From NCBI GenBank assembly GCA_000613465.1, contig BAJA01000034.1, positions 1 to 61,808 on the forward strand: a stretch of DNA of 61,808 bases, in the 5' to 3' direction. This stretch comes from Bacteroides nordii WAL 11050 = JCM 12987. Lineage in GTDB: Bacteria > Bacteroidota > Bacteroidia > Bacteroidales > Bacteroidaceae. The position numbers and the translations under genes were made by a program. Under the pieces are notes generated by a model, which was given only the letters and a program-made list of their open reading frames with translations, did not search any database and was not told the DNA's origin. This document shows positions 55,285 through 61,808 of this stretch, piece after piece (the first letter of the stretch is position 1; each line of letters begins with the position of its first letter).

Positions 55285-57213
55285 TTAGAGAATAAGCAGC
55301 AGGATAAGTGCAAGTGCTCCACAAAGGAATACGTAAGCATACTGTTGTACCTGACCACTTTGTAAGCCACGGATCGAATCACTTGCTGCATTGGCAGCCC
55401 AGGCGATGAAATTGAATGTACCATCTATCACATGACGGTCAAACCAGGCAATGGGTTTGCTGATGCAACGGAAAATAATCCGGTGAGTGACGAACTGATA
55501 CACATCATCAATGTAGAAGCGATGATAAGCAGCTGTCCACAGACCGGAAAAGCGGTGTTGTAAACTGTCGGCAAGCGGCTGGCTCTTGCCTTTGTACATA
55601 AATGTGGCAAGTGCGATAGACAAAAGGGCAACAACAATACTTGTTCCTGCCACCGTCCAATCCAAATGGATGGTATAGGATTCCCCGTTGGACGAGATAA
55701 AATGTCCGAAAGGAATGAATCCAGCTCCACAGGTGACAAGTGCCAGGAATATCAAAGGGATAGTCATAGCCAACGGACTCTCATGAGGGTGAACTCCTCC
55801 GGTTCCATGTGGAGTGTGGTGGCTATCATCGCTTGACGAAACCCGGTTCGGCGCCTCGCCGCCCCAGAAAATACCGTAGTAAAGACGGAACATGTAAAAC
55901 GCTGTCATTGCCGCAATCACAGTCATAATCCAACCCATAACCGGGCTGAAAGCGAAGCAGGCTGCCAGAATCTCATCTTTAGAGAAGAAACCGGAGAAAG
56001 GAGGGATACCAGCAATGGCCAGACATGCAATCAGGAATGTGATATGCGTCACAGGCATATATTTACGCAATCCGCCCATAGCCGACATTTCGTTGGAATG
56101 TACCGCATGGATAATGCTACCTGCACCGAGGAACAATAATGCTTTAAACATAGCATGTGTGAACAGGTGGAACATAGAAGCCATGTAACCTAATCCTCCG
56201 TGATGCGGATCGGCAGAAGTACAAACTCCGAGGGCAACAATCATAAATCCTATCTGTGAGATAGTAGAAAAAGCAAGTACGCGTTTGATATCGCTCTGCA
56301 CACAAGCTACGCTCGCTGCATAGAATGCAGTGAATGCACCTACGTAAGCTATCCAGTGCAATACATCCGGTGCATAGGCAATGAATAACGGGAACATACG
56401 TGCCACCAGATATACTCCGGCTACTACCATGGTTGCCGCGTGAATCAGGGCGGATACAGGTGTCGGACCTTCCATCGCATCCGGCAACCAGATATGTAAC
56501 GGGAACATGGCACTCTTACCGGCACCACCCACAAACATCAGTCCTAATGCCAAAGGCAGCATGGAAGCTCCTCCGCTGATCAGTGAAACCGTGTCGGGAG
56601 TGAAACCGAATGTACCTCCGTAATATCCGTAGATAAGGATACCGATCAGGAAGCCTAAATCGGCAAAACGGGTAACGATAAATGCTTTCTTACTTGCTGC
56701 AATAGCTGACGGTTTGGTATAATAGAAACCAATAAGCAGATAAGATGAAACACCTACCAGTTCCCAAAACAGATACATCTGGAAAATGTTGGTAGCTACT
56801 ACCAGACCCAGCATTGACATGGTAAACAGGCTCAGAAAGGCATAATAACGCTGGAATCCTTTTTCTCCTTTCATGTAGCCGAAGGAGTAGATGTGTACCA
56901 TCAGTGATACAGTAGAGATGACGATGAGCATCATTACTGAAATAGGATCGAGCAAAATTCCCAGGTTGAATGTCAGTGTTTCTGTGAAAGGAAGCCATTC
57001 AACGTTATAAGGTATCCATGTAGCAAACGTACCATCTTCCAGGCGTGGAGCCGAGAAGTATTGCACCGCAGTGACGTATGACAGCACAGCTACCACTCCC
57101 AGCACAGTAGTGCCAATGATACCCGCTGTGCGATGTGTCATCCATTTACCTCCGATTCCTAATAACAGGAAAGAGAGGAAAGGCAGGAGAAGTATTAATA
57201 TTGTATATTCCAT
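55285..57213 (-). CDS. nuoL: NADH-quinone oxidoreductase subunit L
   Basis: Largest antiporter-like subunit of complex I, 642 residues. Helices of Proton_antipo_N and Proton_antipo_M are followed by a longer C-terminal part with the lateral helix that clamps the membrane arm. Motifs include YLFWELVGVSSYLLIGFYY, HIWLPDAMEGPTPVSALIHA and QSDIKRVLAFSTISQIGFM. A histidine-rich loop (DDSHHTPHGTGGVHPHES) at about residue 460 is unusual and could bind metal. It lies 46 bp before nuoK on the upstream side. Confidence 0.94.
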   Translation of the reverse strand: MEYTILILLLPFLSFLLLGIGGKWMTHRTAGIIGTTVLGVVAVLSYVTAVQYFSAPRLEDGTFATWIPYNVEWLPFTETLTFNLGILLDPISVMMLIVISTVSLMVHIYSFGYMKGEKGFQRYYAFLSLFTMSMLGLVVATNIFQMYLFWELVGVSSYLLIGFYYTKPSAIAASKKAFIVTRFADLGFLIGILIYGYYGGTFGFTPDTVSLISGGASMLPLALGLMFVGGAGKSAMFPLHIWLPDAMEGPTPVSALIHAATMVVAGVYLVARMFPLFIAYAPDVLHWIAYVGAFTAFYAASVACVQSDIKRVLAFSTISQIGFMIVALGVCTSADPHHGGLGYMASMFHLFTHAMFKALLFLGAGSIIHAVHSNEMSAMGGLRKYMPVTHITFLIACLAIAGIPPFSGFFSKDEILAACFAFSPVMGWIMTVIAAMTAFYMFRLYYGIFWGGEAPNRVSSSDDSHHTPHGTGGVHPHESPLAMTIPLIFLALVTCGAGFIPFGHFISSNGESYTIHLDWTVAGTSIVVALLSIALATFMYKGKSQPLADSLQHRFSGLWTAAYHRFYIDDVYQFVTHRIIFRCISKPIAWFDRHVIDGTFNFIAWAANAASDSIRGLQSGQVQQYAYVFLCGALALILLLIL

Positions 57214-57259
57214 TTGATTAAATTAAAAATTGAAGATTAAAAATTAAAAGTTCTCCCTC

Positions 57260-57571
57260 TTACCATTTCATATCATCCAGTTTCTTCACCTGGATACTTC
57301 GGATATTACGGTAGATATTGATCATGATCGCGATAGCGACTGCTGTTTCTGCGGCTGATATAGCAATAGAGAACAGTGCGAAGAAATATCCTTCCAGACC
57401 ATCCGGAAAAAGGAAACGGTTGAATACAGCGAAGTTGATATCTGTTGCATTCAGCATTAGTTCTACGGATATCAGTATAGCCAACGTGTTGCGGCGTGTA
57501 AAGAATCCGTAAATTCCTGCAAACATCATGATGGTTGAAACCACCAGATAATATTCCATGTGTATCATCAT
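57260..57571 (-). CDS. nuoK: NADH-quinone oxidoreductase subunit K
   Basis: Small membrane subunit of complex I, about 100 residues with three helices. Conserved glutamates used in proton transfer are present in ISVELMLNATDINF and AISAAETAVAIAI. Three possible starts exist close together (57571, 57568, 57559); all give the same helices. It is separated from nuoJ by 150 bp of CGATTTAC repeats. Confidence 0.93.
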   Translation of the reverse strand: MMIHMEYYLVVSTIMMFAGIYGFFTRRNTLAILISVELMLNATDINFAVFNRFLFPDGLEGYFFALFSIAISAAETAVAIAIMINIYRNIRSIQVKKLDDMKW

Positions 57572-57721
57572 ATCTATTTACGATTTTACGATTTACTATT
57601 TACGATTGAGATTACTTTGATTTACGATTTACTATTTACGATTGAAACTACCTCTGATTTACGAGGTTATGAAGGGCTTACTTCAATTGTCTAATCGTCA
57701 ATCGTCCAATCGTCAATCTTT
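57572..57721. repeat. CGATTTACTATTTACGAT tandem and inverted repeats in the nuo operon
   Basis: TTTACGATTTACTATTTACGATT words repeat twice on the left (57580-57665) and face TCGTCAATCGTCCAATCGTCAATC words on the right (57690-57718). Related blocks lie at 55245-55275, 59941-60124 and 35711-35745. They are non-coding and lie inside an operon. Confidence 0.7.
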
Positions 57722-58234
57722 TTATCTTTTACGTGCAATTAACAATCCACCCACGATGCAGGCCAATAATAGGATACTGACTGCTTCGAACGGCAGAATA
57801 TATCCATACTTGTCTCCTGATAACAATGCATGTCCAATTGTTTTGATTGTTATTTCTACCGGTTCAGGGTTGCTTACAGATACAAAGCGGTGGCTGAGTG
57901 TAATAAACAACACAATGATTGCTCCTACTACTGTTGTCCCCAGTCCGGCTATGAGTTTACTTCGTTTCAGCTTTTCGGCACGGTCGCCTTCTCCACTGGT
58001 TAGCAGGATGGAGAATACATAGAGTACCACAATACCGCCGGCATAAACCATTATCTGCACCGAAGCCAGGAATGTGTATCCCAGCAGAAAATAGATACCT
58101 GCCGTACCAAATAGTACGAAGAGCAGGTAAGTGGCCGAACGCACGATGCGTTGTGTTGTCACCGTCATGATACACATCACTGAGATGAACACGGCCAGAA
58201 AGTAGAATACTACTGTTTCAAGTGTAAATTCCAT
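57722..58234 (-). CDS. nuoJ: NADH-quinone oxidoreductase subunit J
   Basis: Membrane subunit of complex I, 170 residues with five helices. The conserved third-helix pattern is visible in SVQIMVYAGGIVVLYVFSIL, and the N-terminal helix starts MEFTLETVVFYFLAVFI. It is separated from nuoI by a TTAGTG repeat element and from nuoK by CGATTTAC repeats. Confidence 0.92.
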   Translation of the reverse strand: MEFTLETVVFYFLAVFISVMCIMTVTTQRIVRSATYLLFVLFGTAGIYFLLGYTFLASVQIMVYAGGIVVLYVFSILLTSGEGDRAEKLKRSKLIAGLGTTVVGAIIVLFITLSHRFVSVSNPEPVEITIKTIGHALLSGDKYGYILPFEAVSILLLACIVGGLLIARKR

Positions 58235-58237
58235 GAA

Positions 58238-58330
58238 TTTAGTGTTTAGTGTTCAGTGATAAGTGATTAATAAGGAAGTGAGAAGATACCGCAACTTGCT
58301 AATCACTAATTACTAAACGTTAATCGTTAT
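58238..58330. repeat. TTAGTG/CACTAA palindromic element in the nuo operon
   Basis: TTTAGTGTTTAGTGTTCAGTGATAAG on the left faces GCTAATCACTAATTACTAAACG on the right around an ACCGCAACTTG centre. It lies between nuoI and nuoJ and belongs to the family seen at 33732, 41491 and 61725. Confidence 0.7.
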
Positions 58331-58797
58331 TTACTTATTACTTTACTGCCTTCGTGATTTAGCTGTAGGACGAGCTTTGAACGATCAAATACGGCATGTT
58401 CAAAGTTCTGGTCGAACGTAATAGCATCATGTGGACAAGCGTTTACACAAAGCTGGCAAAACATGCATGCACCGAGGTCGTATTCGTATTTGGCAAGTAT
58501 TTTTTTCTTTTTGCCCTCTGCTGTTTCGATTGTTTCGGTAGTGATGCTTATCGTATCGTTAGGGCAGGCATTCTGACACAATCCGCAGGCTATACAATGA
58601 TGCTCATTGTTTTCGTTATGTGGCATATTCAGTGTGCCACGAAAACGGTCGAACATCTTCAGCTCCTTCCGGTTTTCCGGATATTGCTCTGTAATCTTCT
58701 TGCGGAAGTACACCTTCATAGTGGTCTTCATACCGGTCAGCAGCGTGCCGATACCATTAAACAGACCTCCTAAATATGTATATTCTTCTTTTTTCAT
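58327..58797 (-). CDS. nuoI: NADH-quinone oxidoreductase subunit I
   Basis: Peripheral-arm ferredoxin-like subunit of complex I, 156 residues. It carries two [4Fe-4S] motifs, CIACGLCQNACP and CMFCQLCVNACP, which hold clusters N6a and N6b that pass electrons toward quinone. A short amphipathic N-terminus attaches it to the membrane. It follows nuoH in the operon. Confidence 0.94.
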   Translation of the reverse strand: MKKEEYTYLGGLFNGIGTLLTGMKTTMKVYFRKKITEQYPENRKELKMFDRFRGTLNMPHNENNEHHCIACGLCQNACPNDTISITTETIETAEGKKKKILAKYEYDLGACMFCQLCVNACPHDAITFDQNFEHAVFDRSKLVLQLNHEGSKVISK

Positions 58798-58830
58798 TCT
58801 TCTATAGTTCTTATTTTACTTATTGCTCTT

Positions 58831-58865
58831 ATCGCTTGGCGCACCTCCCCGTGCGGGAAGCACTA
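58831..58865 (-). repeat. 35-bp element abutting a stop codon, copy 2
   Basis: ATCGCTTGGCGCACCTCC to GCGGGAAGCACTA differs from the copy at 44660-44694 at only three positions. Read on the minus strand it starts with the nuoH TAG stop codon and then forms a CTTCCCGCACGGGGAG hairpin between nuoH and nuoI. Confidence 0.65.
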
Positions 58866-59939
58866 GAAGTGGAGGCCAAAGACTACGATTAATACCATTA
58901 GTAACAGGTTCAATAATGAGATAGGTACCAGGTATTTCCATTCCAATGCCAGAATCTGGTCGATACGCAGACGCGGGAAAGTCCATTTCACCCACATCAG
59001 TAGGAATACTACAAAGAATGCCTTTGCGAAAAACCAGATAAATCCCGGTATATAATCCATTACTGCATTAAATCCGTCCAGTCCGGAGATGTGCAACGGC
59101 ATCCATCCTCCGAGGAAGATAGTAGCAGCTACAGCCGATACGATAAAGAGATTCAGGTATTCTGCCAGGTAGAAGAATCCGAAATGCATACCCGAATATT
59201 CTGTATGATAACCAGCAGTCAATTCACTTTCCGCTTCGGGAAGGTCAAATGGACCACGGTTACACTCGGCATTACCGGCAATCAGATAGATGATAAATGC
59301 AATTACTGCCGGAATGTGTCCTTTGAAAATGAACCAGCCATTGGCCTGGCTTTCTACTATTTCAGAAAATTGCATTGTACCCATCAGCACTACCATTGTC
59401 AGGATGCTCAATCCTACGGAGAGTTCGTAACTGATGATTTGTGCACCACTACGCATTGCTCCGATAAGAGAGAATTTATTGTTGGAACCCCATCCGGCAA
59501 GCAGGATACCTACCACGCCTACACTTGAGGCTGCCAACAGGAAGAATACACCCACATTAAAGTTGAGTACCTCCATACCTTTATTGATAGGTAAACATGC
59601 AAAGGTGAGGAAAGAGGCGATAATCACCATGAACGGAGCCAGGTTATAGAGAAACTGGTCTGCTCCTTTCGGATTGAAAATTTCTTTGGTGAGCATTTTC
59701 AGCACGTCGCATATTACCTGTATAGAACCCCAGGGGCCCACACGCATCGGACCAAGACGGCATTGGAAGAATCCGCACACCTTACGTTCCATATATATAA
59801 GTACAATGGCCAATACTGCATACATCAGTATGATGCATACCCCTATTGCCACACATTCGATGAATACAGCCCACCCTTCCGACATGACAGAAGTCAGCAT
59901 TTGGTGTATCCAGTTTGTTACAATACTAAAGTCAAACAT
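58863..59939 (-). CDS. nuoH: NADH-quinone oxidoreductase subunit H
   Basis: Membrane subunit that lines the quinone chamber of complex I, 358 residues with eight or nine helices. Motifs include MERKVCGFFQCRLGPMRVGP, the acidic loop PFDLPEAESELTAGYHTEYS and WTFPRLRIDQIL. The charged loop helps couple quinone reduction to proton movement. Its TAG stop lies in the 35-bp repeat element. Confidence 0.94.
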   Translation of the reverse strand: MFDFSIVTNWIHQMLTSVMSEGWAVFIECVAIGVCIILMYAVLAIVLIYMERKVCGFFQCRLGPMRVGPWGSIQVICDVLKMLTKEIFNPKGADQFLYNLAPFMVIIASFLTFACLPINKGMEVLNFNVGVFFLLAASSVGVVGILLAGWGSNNKFSLIGAMRSGAQIISYELSVGLSILTMVVLMGTMQFSEIVESQANGWFIFKGHIPAVIAFIIYLIAGNAECNRGPFDLPEAESELTAGYHTEYSGMHFGFFYLAEYLNLFIVSAVAATIFLGGWMPLHISGLDGFNAVMDYIPGFIWFFAKAFFVVFLLMWVKWTFPRLRIDQILALEWKYLVPISLLNLLLMVLIVVFGLHF

Positions 59940-59940
59940 A

Positions 59941-60124
59941 TCTATATTTACGATTTATTTCCTACGGTCATGACCATTATCTAATCTTTAACACATAGGA
60001 ACGTTGACGATTTACGATTTAAAACACTCTGTATTACGATTTTCTTATTTACGGTTTACTCTTTTTACTCTTTCCGCTTCGCGCAGCCAAAATCGTAAAT
60101 CGTAAATCGTCCAATCGTAAATCC
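59941..60124. repeat. CGATTTAC repeat block between nuoCD and nuoH
   Basis: GACGATTTACGATTTAAAAC-type words on the left and AATCGTAAATCGTAAATCG words on the right form an inverted array around a short GC-rich centre (CGCTTCGCGCAGCC). It fills the space between nuoH and nuoCD. It is non-coding. Confidence 0.68.
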
Positions 60125-60126
60125 CT

Positions 60127-61719
60127 TTATCTGTCAATATCCGGTACCACATAATCCAATGTTCCTCCGATAGCAATCAGGTCGGCTATCTTTGCTCCAC
60201 GGCAGATGGTATCGACTACACTTACCAATGGCAATCCTGTTGAGCGATAGTGCAGACGGTAAGGAGTTTTGTCTCCCCGGCTTTCAAGATAAACACCGAA
60301 TTCACCGCGGCTCCCCTCTACGGCAGCGTAGTATGAACCTTCGGGGACACGGATGATTGGTTTCATCTTCTCCTGAAAAGGACCTTCGGGGATGTTGTCA
60401 ATCAATTGCTCTATGATGTTAAGACTTTCCATGATCTCATCCATACGTACCATGTAGCGGGCAAAAGAATCGCCTTCCGTATAGACAATTTCTTTGAAAT
60501 CTACTTTGTCATATACTCCGTAAGGGATACGTTTACGAACATCACAAGCCCATCCGCTGGCACGTCCCGTACCACCGGTAGCCCCAAATGAAATTGCATC
60601 TTCACGACTCAGTACGCCTACACCTTTCAAGCGGCTTTGAGCGATTATATTGCCTGTAAAGACGTCATGGTATTCGTGAATGATCCCTCTCATATAAGGA
60701 ATGAATTCTTTTACCCGTTTTACGAAATTCGGATGCAGGTCTGCCTGTACGCCACCAATGGTGTTGTAGTTCATAATTAGTCGGCCGCCACAAGTTTCCT
60801 CAAAAATATCCAGTATCTTTTCTCTGTCGCGAAAACCGTAGAAGAAAGCAGTCAGTGCTCCCAGGTCCATACATAGGCAGGCGTAAAACAACAAGTGGGA
60901 GTCGATGCGTTGCAATTCATCCATGATGGTGCGAATGTATTTCACACGATCACTTACTTCGATTCCCATTGCCTTCTCAATACACATACACAGGGCATGT
61001 CGGTTCTGATGTGCTCCTAAATAGTCGAGACGATCCGTTAGCGCCAGAGTCTGCGGATAGGTGAGGCTTTCGTTCATTTTTTCGATACCACGGTGGATGT
61101 AACCACAGTTGGCATCTATCTTGTGGATAATTTCACCTTCCAGTGATACGCGAAAACGGAGTACACCATGTGTTGCCGGGTGCTGCGGACCGATGTTTAC
61201 TACATACTCTTCGTCTCCAAAGAGAATGGTTTCTTTGTTTTTAATCGTTCCGTCCGGGTTTAGTTCTATTTCTGTTGTAGTATCAATGGTGTCCTCGTTT
61301 GTCATGCAGAGCGGATTGTCCTTTTCCGGATCATTATCCTTACGTAACGGATAGCCTATCCAGTCATTACGCAGGAAAAGACGTCTCATGTCAGGATGAC
61401 CTGAAAAGACAATACCAAAGAAATCGTACACCTCACGTTCATTCATCTCTGCTGCTTTCCAAAGATCGCATACAGAAGGTATTTCCGGATTTTCCCGGTT
61501 GAGGGTAGAAGTCTTTATAGTGATGCGTTCTCCGGTTGTTGTCGATTCCAGGTGGTAGACCACTCCCAATCCACGGATTGCGTCCGGTGCATCACCTTCA
61601 TTAGGCTCTCCCCAGTCCATACCGGTGAGGCTTTCGAGGAAATCCATTTTCCGTTCGTTTCGCAAGCGTGTCATTTCTTTACGCAACGCTGCGGGTTTAA
61701 TATATTTAATTTCTTGCAT
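60127..61719 (-). CDS. nuoCD: Fused NADH-quinone oxidoreductase subunits C and D
   Basis: Peripheral-arm subunit of complex I with NuoC and NuoD in one 530-residue chain. The NuoC part (about 1-135) has EVYDFFGIVFSGHPDMRRLF. The NuoD part follows with NIGPQHPATHGVLRF and DANCGYIHRGIEKM, which are near the quinone site, and IMNYNTIGGVQADLHP. Fusion of C and D is normal in Bacteroidetes. The next gene downstream is nuoH; there is no nuoE, F or G between, which agrees with the shortened complex I known in Bacteroides. nuoA and nuoB should lie past the right edge of the window. Confidence 0.94.
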   Translation of the reverse strand: MQEIKYIKPAALRKEMTRLRNERKMDFLESLTGMDWGEPNEGDAPDAIRGLGVVYHLESTTTGERITIKTSTLNRENPEIPSVCDLWKAAEMNEREVYDFFGIVFSGHPDMRRLFLRNDWIGYPLRKDNDPEKDNPLCMTNEDTIDTTTEIELNPDGTIKNKETILFGDEEYVVNIGPQHPATHGVLRFRVSLEGEIIHKIDANCGYIHRGIEKMNESLTYPQTLALTDRLDYLGAHQNRHALCMCIEKAMGIEVSDRVKYIRTIMDELQRIDSHLLFYACLCMDLGALTAFFYGFRDREKILDIFEETCGGRLIMNYNTIGGVQADLHPNFVKRVKEFIPYMRGIIHEYHDVFTGNIIAQSRLKGVGVLSREDAISFGATGGTGRASGWACDVRKRIPYGVYDKVDFKEIVYTEGDSFARYMVRMDEIMESLNIIEQLIDNIPEGPFQEKMKPIIRVPEGSYYAAVEGSRGEFGVYLESRGDKTPYRLHYRSTGLPLVSVVDTICRGAKIADLIAIGGTLDYVVPDIDR

Positions 61720-61724
61720 ACTAT

Positions 61725-61808
61725 ATTAGTGATTAGTGATAAGTGATTAATGATAAGTGAGTAGTGATTAGTGAATGAATATACGCCGCATGGTACTAAT
61801 CACTAATC
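61725..61808. repeat. TTAGTG/CACTAA element, cut by the window end
   Basis: TTAGTGATTAGTGATAAGTG words on the left are followed by a GCCGCATGGTACTAATCACTAATC right arm that runs to the window end. It lies upstream of nuoCD, in the next nuo junction. It belongs to the family at 33732, 41491 and 58238. Confidence 0.65.

Noticed and set aside
1..61808. tRNA, rRNA or riboswitch genes
   Set aside because: I found no cloverleaf with a CCA end, no rRNA core sequence and no recognisable cobalamin or TPP riboswitch motif by eye.

Overview
The window looks like chromosomal DNA of a Bacteroides species, probably of the B. fragilis group. The support is: moderate GC, many short 5' leaders carrying the Bacteroidales -7 element TAnnTTTG instead of a strong Shine-Dalgarno, TonB-dependent receptors, BACON and GLUG surface proteins, a fused nuoCD inside a nuo operon, and a mannosylglucose phosphorylase/symporter/epimerase cluster of the type known from B. 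fragilis. I see no rRNA, tRNA, CRISPR array, phage or transposase gene.

Layout. 0.66-4.0 kb: a membrane-bound LytTR regulator, a TonB-dependent receptor and a DUF2141 protein, with likely LytTR-type operators between the first two. 4.3-7.1 kb (minus): a LytTR response regulator and its TPR histidine kinase (frameshifted). 8.0-22.1 kb: one long plus-strand operon with a clear promoter (7956-7986) and terminator (22071-22111). It encodes a small lipoprotein, a DUF5683-type membrane protein, a transglutaminase-like Cys-His-Asp protein, two BACON lipoproteins (one with a LamG domain, one with Fn3-like repeats and an FGE-sulfatase domain), two GLUG-repeat proteins ending in dockerin-like domains, a protein with three cohesin-like repeats, and a vWA-like protein. 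22-38 kb is mixed: a porin, an MNT/HepT pair, a giant alpha-2-macroglobulin-like protein, a DUF1573 protein, MeaB, ThrE, EamA, an ATPase plus DUF4435 pair resembling PARIS, an MscS channel and an AraC regulator. 39-44.5 kb: an aldo/keto reductase, then the mannosylglucose phosphorylase, GPH symporter and AGE epimerase operon. 44.7-49 kb (minus): a beta-helix lipoprotein and a TonB receptor, divergent from a PAS/GAF histidine kinase. 52.3-61.7 kb (minus): nuoN, M, L, K, J, I, H and CD; the operon start lies beyond the window.

The best candidate for an undescribed system is the 8-22 kb operon. Dockerin-like and cohesin-like domains sit in adjacent genes together with carbohydrate- and matrix-binding modules and a Cys-His-Asp transglutaminase/protease. 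This suggests a self-assembling cell-surface scaffold, which is an inference.

A second dominant feature is nine single-base frameshifts. All can be repaired to full-length proteins, most by restoring one base to a short homopolymer. This points to sequence error more than to mass gene decay. Intergenic spaces are filled with at least six families of palindromic repeats, including inside the nuo operon.
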